From: Perkinsus olseni
Taxonomy: Eukaryota; Perkinsozoa; Perkinsida
Length of the DNA stretch: 26,436 nucleotides
Direction: 5' to 3'
Assembly (NCBI GenBank): GCA_013115125.1
Contig: JABANN010000481.1
Location: forward strand, 1 to 26,436
In this document: positions 1-9,887 of the stretch, in pieces
How the letters are laid out: each line of letters begins with the position of its first letter
How positions within the stretch are numbered: position 1 is the first letter of the stretch
Program-made: the position numbers and the translations under genes
Notes under the pieces: model-generated
What the model saw: the letters and a program-made list of their open reading frames with translations, nothing else
Database searches by the model: none
Told to the model about the DNA's origin: nothing

Positions 1-67
<67 letters not shown>
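1..67. repeat. (CAA)n trinucleotide microsatellite
   Basis: About 22 uninterrupted ACA/CAA units run from the window edge, so the true length is unknown. The tract lies downstream of the 3' end of the minus-strand gene that ends at 285. From 68 to 284 I see nothing further. Confidence 0.95.
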
Positions 68-284
68 ACGAAGACGTACATCCAAGTAACAGTAACTAGG
101 GAGACACCCGGACACGAGCTTCCCCCATTCTGCGACCCACGATGGTGACTACCGAGTCGAGGCTGAGATGCTGTTGTCACGCGCTTCGACAAAGTACGCC
201 ACCCGCAACTTTCACTATAACATATAGATCCCTGTGAAATTGCTCTCAAATTCGTGACGCACATCCCCTACACACCAATAGGCT

Positions 285-3200
285 TCAACTGCATCTCACC
301 CTTAGCATTAGATACTCTTGAGGTGGCCAAGAGTCGAACTCTGTTGCTGATGGAGGTTCGACCACCTTGAACTCTTCAATCCAACCCGACAGCGGTTCTG
401 GCTTATCCTCTTCCGTTCTCTTCTTCGCAAAAATGCCAAAAACTGATTTCCCCGGGTCCAAGCCCGCCTTTTTTTTCACAGCACCGGCGGGCATGCCAGT
501 GTCCTCCCTGTAGGGTATACTGTGGGTGTACCCTCGCAAGTGAACACACATAACATGAACAAAGTGGCCATTGGCCGAGTATTCTGCCCTATTCTCCGTG
601 TCTTTCCAAGGCAGGCCGCCCATCAGAACGTAAAGGCTCTTGATCGAGTCCTCAATTAAGTCTCGATTCTGTCTCGTATGAAACAAGAACTTCTCAACAC
701 CGCCTTTTTCTCGAGCCGTCTGGGAAGCCTCAGGGAATGATAGAGGGAACGCCCTGAAGGTTTCGGGCGCGTCACGAGGAGGGACTTTGAGCTAGCCCTC
801 TTACTGTGCATTGTAGTCAACTGCTCGTTTCACCTCGGTTAGTCTGAGAACGAGCAAACCCGTAGGCATCAGAGACACGTAAAATTGCAAGTAATAACCA
901 TCTCAAGCAGGTGAGCTTACATCAGGTTGGATACACCATAGGCCAGCTCATTACGGAAAGGGCACAGGGCGCTCCGCAGGATGAGGAATTCGTTTCCATC
1001 AGCCTCGAGAGTCGTTCCAAATTGAATCCAAAAGCGGCTTCTCGGGTCATAGACAATGTTGTGTCTTACCTGAATAACAAGTTTCGAAGCATGACAAACT
1101 CGGTAGATGCGGGACTTACGGAGAGACTGGTGACATCAGGGATATCTTTGCGCTGGGCCGCCATATACGGAAAAGTGGCCTGATAGAGTGTTAATAGCAA
1201 CAACGGAGTAGGGAGGGACGACCTCGATTGATCTGTATCCCCACGTTGTGATGGTACTGTCGTCAACAACCTGAGTGATGGTGTTCATGCTGCTCCTGCT
1301 GCTGCTGCTGCTGCTCGCGGGATTCTGAAGATGCAAAATATCATCCATCGTCATCCGCCACTATTTCCAAGGACTTCAATTTTCGTCCAGTGCCAGTCTT
1401 TACACGCCCAGCGGCTACCTACATCCAGTGGCTTCTCTTTCTCCAGCACGGGCGGGGAGTTGGCGATGAGGTTCGAGCATAGTGCTGCTAGTAGGAATTC
1501 ATTCCCCGCCGTGTTCGCATTGCCGGTGTAATTAACGTCTAGTAACGGCTTCCGAACAATGGTCAGCAGAGTTTGCAGTGCAGATTGCACATCTCCAGTC
1601 AATCCAGCGGACACGAGGATTCCCGGTAGGCTGGCACTCCCATGCGCGAATGTAGCCTGGTCGTCGAAAATGGCTGGGAACAGACTGAGAGAGGTAACAA
1701 GAGGTAACCAGCCTGAACATACTCACAACCACCTATCACAGGAGATTTAGTTTTCGAGCGAGGAGACAGTGACACGATGAGCTTACCTGAGCGCGAGCCT
1801 TGTGGACAACTTGCGAGGGGTTGGACGGTTCCTAGGCACAAACGGCATGAGAGATGGTCCTCAAATGGCTGCCTGACAGTGCTTACAAACGTGGGCACGA
1901 AGCATCCTTAAGGACAAGTAGTCCATATTGGTTGAGATCGAACTCAAGTTCACCTTCGGCCGTAAAAATTGTGCGACTCCATCTCTTCCGTCGAACCTGC
2001 CGCCAGTAGAGAGTTCCGGGTTAGGATACCTTCGACTGAGCCTACCTTCAACGAGTTCGATGGAGGCCTGTGTCCAATCGCCTCCCTGAGGATGTCACTG
2101 TGTCCGCTCATCGCAGTTGACCCCCCTTCGTGGCTGCCGCGTGGTGGCGAGTAAGTGTAGCCCTAACAGAACCACCAGCACTCTGGCGACCTCCTGAGTT
2201 GTTGAACGAGTGGTAGGCGGAGGCTCCCGAGGCCTTATTTCCAAGGCAACTATCTCACGAGGAAATGATGTCTCCGGTAATACTACTCTCGTCGCACGAT
2301 AATAATAAGCCAATAAAGCCACTCTGCTACTGCGGCTGATATTAATCGATGCGGTACTCTAGGCGAGCATTCACTGTCGTGGCCCCGCTGTGCTAGAGCC
2401 AGCAGCAGCATCACTTGAAAGAGGTCTAACATAATTCCGATGAGACTAGCACTCACCTCAACCAGCAAGTGACTGAACTTGTTCCCACGGCCACCAACAT
2501 CTCTAACATTAAAGAAGTTCATCCACTTCTCCCTGTCAACCGGATGGGAGGACGCAGGAAGAGGTGTCCGGAGAAGACTGTTGCCTCCACGTATGTGGAA
2601 GCATGTGGCCAAGGCAAGATACTCATTAGCAGTCACCCTACTCGACAGGGCGGCGGTCATGCGAGCCCATGATGGTTCGGGTAGGACAGTATAGAGGAGC
2701 TTGATTGCGTCCCTCAGTGCATCATGAGACTTGCCGTTCACCCGGATCTCATACATCCCACCCACACCGCTGGTCCTCTCGCTGAAGAGGACGGTGGCTG
2801 CTGCAGTGTGCAGGGGACGCGACGAAAGGCATCGTATCACCTCTCTCCATCATGCCTCTGTTTTTTACCATGCACTTGGTCTTCATTTTCCAACTTCGCC
2901 ACGGGGAAAACCCTGAAGCGCAAGTATCAGGAAACTCTTCGAGCGGTACCGCGGGCCTAATAGGCGGCATTCGAGAAGGCCTCTCCCCTGGGCGAAGCTT
3001 ACACTGCCATTATATCCTCCGGTCGAGCGCCAGCAACAGACCTGAGTGAAGGCAAGCTATAGCCTCATAGTGGCGGTGCTGCTGCTGCTACTGCTGCTGC
3101 AAAGCAAGCGGTCGCCCCCCCCCTTCTCCCCAATGCTCACCACTCCGAGCCCTCGTCCAGCGGTGACATCAGGTGCTGCAACGGCGGGCATGTGGCACTG

Positions 3201-3882
3201 CGGAGGCGTAGGAAGTGATGGCTGTCGCCATTCCAGATGGGCACTTCTCTATCGAATTCGAGGCCTATGCTTCCAGCCTCGACGAAACCCTTGCTGGTTA
3301 CCTGAATAATATACTTGATACGGTCATTGCAGGGCCCTCTGTACGGTCACTTGGAGCCTTGCCGCGGAGGGCAGCTGGGACCAAGGTCGAACCTGAGACA
3401 CGACGGCATCCGTAATGAGCGACAGCGACCTGCGAGTATCACCTTGATCTTCTTCGGGTTCTCACGCGAGCTAGAGCCGGCCTACAAAAGAGAGAGATGA
3501 CGGCGCAACGAGGAGAAGGGAGAAGGACCCACCGATAGGGAACCGAACTCAGATCCATACACGGGATTATTGAACAAATACGCTGTGGTCCCTTCTTTAA
3601 CCTACTCATACCAACTCCAAAGCTGCACAGTCACTAACCAAGGCGGCATTACGCTGGGCTGTCCTCGAGATAGACGGAGCGCTCCAGCGACCTGAGTAAG
3701 GGACCTGGTTCGGGACCGTCGTGCAGGCTAGATCAGAGTGTTACTGAATCGTAAGCTCTTCTTAACACGGATCCTCTCGATGGTTTATTAGTGGGGTGAG
3801 TGGAGGCAGCAGCACTAGGGGCCGCGGCGGCGAGGACCGGATACGGGAGGATGGCGGAGATGATGACGGCGAGTACCCGCAT
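285..3882 (-). CDS. Secreted protein with three copies of an unrecognised domain (gene A)
   Basis: I do not recognise this family. The model has 18 exons and 756 codons: 3745-3882, 3653-3691, 3533-3601, 3443-3481, 3141-3301, 3003-3041, 2869-2912, 2457-2800, 2168-2253, 2046-2133, 1887-1996, 1787-1831, 1423-1684, 1271-1360, 1120-1179, 921-1069, 805-843, 285-753. All junctions keep frame. The ATG opens a clear signal peptide (MRVLAVIISAILPYPVLA). Three modules follow. Each has a short phase-0 exon, an exon ending in a hydrophobic strand plus Cys-Pro (residues ~133, 383, 574), a 13-15 codon exon in phase 2, then an exon starting near FP with a helix (module 1: DALRDAIKLLY) and an ANEYL-x4-C-like motif followed by RGG. 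A serine run encoded by a CTG-rich tract links modules 2 and 3. No membrane segment follows the signal peptide, so secretion is inferred. The least certain junctions are exons 9-10 and the last exon end. Confidence 0.72.
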
Positions 3883-4552
3883 GAGAGTGTCCTTAACAGC
3901 AATATGACATCAACTAGCAGCGAGACTGTGCTCATGTAAGCATGTCCTGAGGTTGAGGGCTTCATACAAAGGCACCGGTATTGTTGCCAACAAGGCCTTG
4001 ACAGCGACAGGACACTATGGCTGCGAGTATTGGCGTCTCACTGAGGACAGCAGAGAGCTGTCAGCACTGTGCTGATATTAGACATTCCCTCCTTTAGCTC
4101 GGGAATGTGACGATCAGTCCATCACATGCCTTCATCGCGCGTCCCTGTCATCCTCGCAACTGTTACAGACCTGTACTGGAATTGTTCCCTTAATGGTGGT
4201 TAATTTCTAGGGTTACGAACCACGGTTGTGAGACATCACTCGCATGGGATGCACTAAAGGTGGGATGGCAAGCAATGCACTAGAACGCTGCTGAGCTATT
4301 ATCAACGACGACGACCAGCCTGCAGGGCTTCTTCGCCGTGAACTGTGGTTGACAAGAAACACTAAGTCCGTGCTCACCACGAACTGTCAATAGCAGGAAC
4401 TTTCCCTATCAGCCCGGATCCTTGTATAGCAGGATGTATTGAGGGCAACATAAGAGAGTATATCACCAGCAAACAGCAACATACACGTGACAACATCTCA
4501 TACATGATTATGAAAACACCGTGACCAAGTCCCATGGTCCCTTCCCTTAATG
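3883..4552. other. Intergenic spacer between genes A and B
   Basis: These 670 bp separate the start codon of gene A from the stop of gene B, both on the minus strand. The spacer must hold gene B's 3' end and gene A's promoter. I see no convincing coding exon, no remnant of a third module for gene B, no RNA gene and no repeat. Confidence 0.6.
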
Positions 4553-7189
4553 TTATACATCGAACGATCCAGAGAACCTCCAACGTTGAAGTCGAGGTTG
4601 GCCTTTACGAACCTCTGCCGAGCGCCTACGATCGATCGGCGCAGCTGCTATACCCCTCATTTGGACACCCGAAGAGTCTGTGTGCTTTTTTAGAGAGAGT
4701 GGTCTGTGGAACCAGAAGTCAGCGGGGCTCGTCAGCAAGCCAGAACAGATGGCGGTGATGAGGTACTCGTTCGCAGGAGAGTACCCTTTGGTGTACCCCA
4801 CGCTTCTCCTTGGCTTGCGGATGACGTGGAAGAGCGTTTTCACCGCCTCCAGCACGCTGCCTGTCTTTACTGCCGATACCAAAACACCAACAGAATATAC
4901 GCGCTTGCGCATGAAGATCTCCGCGTCATCAAAAATCGCCGGGAATATCCTAAGGTTAACCGTGTTGGATACGAGTGAAGTCAACGACGCGACTGGCTAC
5001 TAATATCCCAGTACGGCCTACCTGGTTCCATGGTGCACTGAGACTAACTTGCGAGGTGTTGGTCGGCTCCTGAAAATACCGAAGGTTTAACAACGAGTTC
5101 CACGAAACTTGGCAATCCGCTTCTGGACAGCAGACGGCGCGTCATCACTCACCAGCGCGGGCACTTGACATCCTCCAGCACAAGTATCTTATCTTCATCC
5201 ATGCCGAACGCGACTTCCGCTTCTCCAGCCTTGACTTTAAAATCGGAGGTCATCTGAGCATAGTACTACTAACAATAATAACGGTACACACCGATAGAGC
5301 TCCTGTGGACGTTCCAAGGCGACGTGCGAGATGACGAAGACGGATAGCCGGTGGCGCTCCGAAGCATATTGAATAGTAATGGCTCAGCTCGGATCACGCC
5401 GATACTTGAGCAGCAGGCCCCAGTACCGACCTTGAGGAAGTTTACGTCGGGCCTGGTCCCGAGTGCCAGATCATAGCTGTTTTTAACATTCATCAAAGCA
5501 TTCTCCTCCGGTACAGGGACTTCGAGTTTGCTTGGGGAGCGCAACTTGGAGAGCGGCGTGGCGGTGACATTCTAAAGACGATCATCTCAGGTCGGACAGC
5601 ACATGCGTTACTTGGGGACCCTTTCGAGCTCGATAGTCCTCAAAAGCGGGATGCCTGTGGAGACTCCCAAAATGACACACCTCGACGATGAGTTGACTCG
5701 GCCTCCTGCCGGCAGTGTCTTTGCTTTTCACGTGGTAATCGCCCATCCACTGAGCTCTCTCTACTGATCCAAAAGTCGTCGAGGGGTGAGTCGACACAAG
5801 ACTATCGCCGCCACGTATATGGAGACATAGGGTCAAGATAAGATACTCGTTAGCGGTCATCGTCGATAGATCCGCCGACTTATGAGCCCACGAGGGCGCG
5901 GGAACGGCAGCATAGAGGAGCTCAAGAGCTTTCTTCAGAGCATCATCAGACTTGCCGTTGATTCGTATCTCGTACATACCGCTACCCTCGCTAAGACGAG
6001 GATCCAATAGACGACTTTGTATATACCTATGGAGCGCAGAGTGCCGTTTCAAGACCAAGACAACAGCCGTCCTCTTACTCTTCCTCGTCGGATTCGCTAC
6101 CGTGCTGGACTCTGCGAATGTCAGCCGGGAAGACTCTGAAGGAGGGCAGTGGAACGGACAGCACACTACGGCATGAGCAGGCTGATCGAGGTGTGCAGGC
6201 ATCCTCAGGGTTACCACACAAAGGACACACCAAGAAAAGGGCAGCTCCAGTGTTGCCGTACTCTCTTGTGTACACCCTATCGGAACAGAGATCCAACCCG
6301 TCACTTACGTAGCATCAATGGCACTTGGGAAGCTATAGTCGTAAGCGTAATATCTGAGGTTCGAGAATGGAGCCTACGACGGCCACGCGGTCCGATCTTG
6401 TTCACCTTAGGAGGCCAGTAGGTGGCGCTAGTATATCCTCAATGACAGGGCACTTGGCCTCTACCAGGCGCACGAAGGCTGTACTCTCTCCTCCATCACC
6501 ACTTATCGCTTCCTCCACGAACTTCAAGCTAATTTCGCCAAAGCTTACTTCACCTCGAACAACCTGGAGCGAAGCAGTATGTGGATGGTGGCGATAGAGG
6601 ACGATTGGCGAGAAAGATCACATCAAGCTTGGTAGGTGACGGTAGGAAACCGCTGAGTACTCCTTGACAGCACTGAAGCAGAAACCGGGTGAGTGCCTCT
6701 GGTATAGCGAGCATGGTGCCCACCTTGTGGCCCGGTATAATGGCCGGCCCGTTGCTGGCCTGCCACAACAACGATAAAACAGGATCAAGCATGAAGTATC
6801 ACCGAAAGGGAGCTGAACTCTGAGCCATTCTGAGGCCTGTGTAGATTGTAGAAGAACGCGTGGTCCTGGGCCTAGAAATCGGACACGAGTGACGTGGTTG
6901 ATGATACGATAACCATCACAGATTGACGACCTACTGGGACAACATCTTTACGTGACTTGGAGCGCGAGAGGAAGCGTTTGATCTGAAGGTAAGCAGAAGT
7001 GGTTGTCGCGGGAGTCAAGGCCACTGTGAGCGACGAGGAAAAGCTCAGCGCTCTCTCCACAAAGGAAATCGAGAAAGGGATTTCTACTGAATGTCCGAAG
7101 CTTTTCTTCGCAGGAGCTTCTGCGGGATCATCGATGGATGCTCTCACGACGGTGAGTGTGATGATTGAGAGGGATGGTATGTATCTCAT
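4553..7189 (-). CDS. Secreted protein with two copies of the same domain (gene B, paralogue of gene A)
   Basis: The model has 12 exons and 536 codons: 7025-7189, 6935-6982, 6803-6871, 6724-6759, 6406-6563, 6309-6353, 6079-6135, 5681-6026, 5431-5571, 5153-5253, 5022-5069, 4553-4949. The N-terminus is signal-peptide-like (MRYIPSLSIITLTVVRA). Exon order, phases and several exon sizes match gene A (for example the third exon is 69 nt in both), which supports both models. Shared landmarks include GSEF, Cys-Pro at residues ~144 and 386, GMYEIR-NGKS, PSW, TANEYL and C-HIRGG in module 1, and RPTPRKL, FPAIFDD, ANEYL in module 2. The protein stops after module 2 with a basic tail. Sequence divergence from A is large, so the duplication is old. 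Function is unknown; a secreted or secretory-pathway role is inferred from the leader only. Confidence 0.7.
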
Positions 7190-7877
7190 GCTGTGGACAG
7201 ATGGCGAACTGTTCTGGTGGGGGAAATGTGCGGTTGAGGAACTTCAAGTTCTCTCAAGAGAGCAAGATTTGACGCACGCGGATATCCCGCCGGCTGCTGC
7301 TCCGTACACCGTGGTCATCCACGTAGCGTGGATCGCGTCTATCTGAGCACACTACGAGAGCCATCTTTATTGTCGTGCTTGCCAGCTCTCGAAATTTTGT
7401 TTTTGCAATTTAGTGAGCTTGCCTCAAACTAACTGTTTGGACGTTGAACGTTGTTAAGGTATTATGTGCTGGTTCGAGTCGAAAAACCTGAGAGTTGGAG
7501 CTAATTTAGCGGCGTGGATGAATGCCTCGAGTTCTCCTCATCCGGTCCAAGTTCTATTCTTGGCATGGGCATTTTATTGTGGGAAAATACCTAATGCCTC
7601 GAGCCCATGAACAAGTGTGGCACTCAGTGCAAAATCTGTACTCTACAGCGTCAGGGGGAGATCAATGTCTACTTCCAAGAAACAGCACTACCCGATTCGA
7701 GACGACGGGAGGCTAAAGCTAACTATACTCAGTTTGACGGAACTCTTCCAAGAATCACAATCGAGCATTATTTTCTAGGAGTGTGAGAACATCCACCAAG
7801 TCTCTTCTCCTTCCGCTATCGTCTTGCCCTGGTTGTAAGTTGTTCTTGTTTGTCGGTCATCATCACCATCATTTTCC
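7190..7877. promoter_or_regulatory. Divergent promoter region between gene B and the RING/EF-hand gene
   Basis: These 688 bp lie between two divergently oriented start codons, so both promoters should be here. An 11-bp direct repeat, aatgcctcgag, occurs at 7521-7531 and 7593-7603. No TATA-like element or spliced-leader sequence is evident. The plus-strand reading frame that enters this spacer from 6999 is treated as a shadow of gene B exon 1. Confidence 0.5.
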
Positions 7878-9371
7878 ATGGGTTGTACTCAGTCTTCTAG
7901 TCGGCAATCTCGGAGCAATGGCCGGCGAGTGAACTCCATCAACTCACGACGAACGTTCGGCCTTGGCTCCATGGGCGAGCACTCTGATGACTTCCATTCC
8001 GGCGCTCGGGTCATAGTACTAGCGGGGCACGCTGCTGCGGGGATGACTGGGACTCTAGTCAGCACAGACTGGAGAGGCACTTGCATGATCGATCTTGACT
8101 TCACCGGAGAGACAGTCTTCGTACCCAAGGCGATGGTGGAGACCGAGAGCCCTATGGACACCCTTTACTTTGCGGATGCAGGGGGGAGCCCGACCCCTCC
8201 CAGCAGGGGGGCAGCTGCTGCTGCTGTAGGAGATCGCGTGGAGATAGTCGGAGAGCACGAGATGAAGGGCAGGCGAGGCTTCATCACGGAGACAGTAAGT
8301 GTTGGTCCTGATGACACCCTCTGTACTATAGCGCTGGACGATGGTACTACGGCTCATGCTGGGCAGGAGTATATTATAATGGCCGATGATGGTGCCACAC
8401 GAGCAGGGAAAGCGGAGCGAAGCGATGCAGGAATTGATAGTCATCTATTGGCTGCGTTGAAGGACATGGGTAAGAGCAAGGAATGGGGCCAAGCGCGAAC
8501 GACACTAGCTGCTTTGAAGCCCAGTTCTGATGATACCACAGCGGAATGCGCCCTCTGTTGTGAGGACTTGTGTGAGAGTCCTACGGCTGTGCTGGTGAAG
8601 TCTGATGGTAAGGGTAAGGTCCGAGTTTGCCGGCATTATTATCATGTATCTTGTCTGAGAGATATGTTTTTGACCAAGTCTCTGGAAAGGCGCTGCCCTC
8701 TGTGTAGGGAAGAGTTTGAGCATTATGTGCCCTTACCTGATCTCAAGCGAGAGCCACGGCTCTGGTTCCAAGTAGTTGATAGTAGAGGGGACGGCCATTT
8801 AACTTTGGAAGAGGCGGTTGCGGCGGCTCAGAGTATACTACCGGTTAGTCAATATTCACTCACTGATCTCTTAAGAAAAGATGATAACAAGCTTTGGATG
8901 AGGTGGGCCAAGTCGAATGGCCAGACGATAACGCTGCAGGACTTCTTTCGTCTTCGTGGTGGTTTCTATGTCTGGCTTCTGGCCAATCTAAGGGAGCTGC
9001 ATAGGTTGCGGCAGAATGATCGCAAGATGCCCGACCTCTTTGCTTCGGGAGGAGACTGCGACGCGGAGGCCACTTGGTTCGACTATTGGGACTTCACAGG
9101 CGCTGGTGTTCTGACTAAACAGCAGCTTGAGAGGGCCCTCACTATATCAGTAGTGGCAGCGAGCCGAGCGGACAAGGCTAAGGCCTCACCGTCACCAGTA
9201 GCGGCGGAAGGGAAGATGAGCGTTGAAGTTGGAGAGGTAGTCGAAGCATTGTGGGGCGATATAGATCCTCAGCAGGACGGTCTTATTATGCGCAGTGGCT
9301 TCCATTCTGCTTTGAGGCTTTTGCTGCCCAATGTCGTCACTCTCACTGGAAGGGAGGGGACAGCAGTATAA
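7878..9371 (+). CDS. Myristoylated RING-H2 / EF-hand protein, probable E3 ubiquitin ligase
   Basis: A single 497-codon exon. It starts MGCTQSSS, a textbook N-myristoylation site with Cys3 for palmitoylation, so membrane anchoring is expected. Two SH3/KOW-like beta segments follow (about residues 41-90 and 115-168). A RING-H2 finger occupies residues 224-276, with all eight ligands visible: C224, C227, C251, H253, H256, C259, C273, C276. Three degenerate EF-hand loops lie at about 301-312 (DSRGDGHLTLEE), 404-415 and 461-472. RING-H2 proteins generally recruit E2 enzymes; EF-hands suggest calcium control, though the loops depart from the ideal ligand pattern. The absence of introns contrasts with the 16- and 9-exon genes beside it, which could mean retrocopy origin. 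The combination of domains is clear; the ligase activity is inferred. Confidence 0.88.
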   Translation: MGCTQSSSRQSRSNGRRVNSINSRRTFGLGSMGEHSDDFHSGARVIVLAGHAAAGMTGTLVSTDWRGTCMIDLDFTGETVFVPKAMVETESPMDTLYFADAGGSPTPPSRGAAAAAVGDRVEIVGEHEMKGRRGFITETVSVGPDDTLCTIALDDGTTAHAGQEYIIMADDGATRAGKAERSDAGIDSHLLAALKDMGKSKEWGQARTTLAALKPSSDDTTAECALCCEDLCESPTAVLVKSDGKGKVRVCRHYYHVSCLRDMFLTKSLERRCPLCREEFEHYVPLPDLKREPRLWFQVVDSRGDGHLTLEEAVAAAQSILPVSQYSLTDLLRKDDNKLWMRWAKSNGQTITLQDFFRLRGGFYVWLLANLRELHRLRQNDRKMPDLFASGGDCDAEATWFDYWDFTGAGVLTKQQLERALTISVVAASRADKAKASPSPVAAEGKMSVEVGEVVEALWGDIDPQQDGLIMRSGFHSALRLLLPNVVTLTGREGTAV

Positions 9372-9887
9372 CGGTGAGGACGTGACAGAACAGGAAAGGT
9401 GGTGTAGTATTGAAGGAGTTGTATAACGCAGCTTAAGTTGACGCGTGTCTGCTGCGGAATCTTTGTAGTGCGCAGCAGGGCCAAGATTCTGTAGAGCAGT
9501 CTGAAGGATATTTCTTCTCTGATAGTATTGTAGAATGTCGTCGTATTTGTGGCATTATCATCAGCATTGGGCTCTCAGTTGACCTCATCAGTGCATCATT
9601 TACTATTTTACATTATCATCATCCACGATTTGTGTAATGACGAGGGGGTGGCGGGAGGATGGCACTGATAGCGTAGCATAGGCTTATAGCAGCTCTAATC
9701 GTGTTGTGGGGTAGCAGTGAACACTCTGACTGCGATGGCTCTTCTGGTGGCAGAATGTGTGGTTCGGGTGGGGCTCGGCGACCTCGTCAGGTTTGGTGGA
9801 GTAGTTCCTCTAAGATTCTTTTGGATAATATTGAGCTCGCTGGTATTGCATACGCGCCAGGAAACAGTTTCCAGTTTTCGCTTATCA
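9372..9887. other. Intergenic spacer
   Basis: These 516 bp hold the 3' end of the RING/EF-hand gene and the promoter of the DRC4 gene. Short open frames run on both strands but none shows protein-like composition or a phase-consistent splice partner. I see nothing else. Confidence 0.5.

Noticed and set aside
6411-6428. CTCF-like motif, also near 19361
   Set aside because: CTCF is an animal protein; one copy is in a coding exon and the other at an intron start, so the shared 15 bp are taken as chance.
6999-7346. Plus-strand open frame of 115 codons with natural-looking composition
   Set aside because: It has no ATG near its start, needs an unseen upstream exon, and lies opposite gene B exon 1, whose signal peptide and phase-matched exon chain parallel gene A.
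7800-7877. Possible spliced-leader relic upstream of the intronless RING gene
   Set aside because: No stretch resembling the dinoflagellate or perkinsozoan leader (ending TTGGCTCAAG) is present here or elsewhere in the window.
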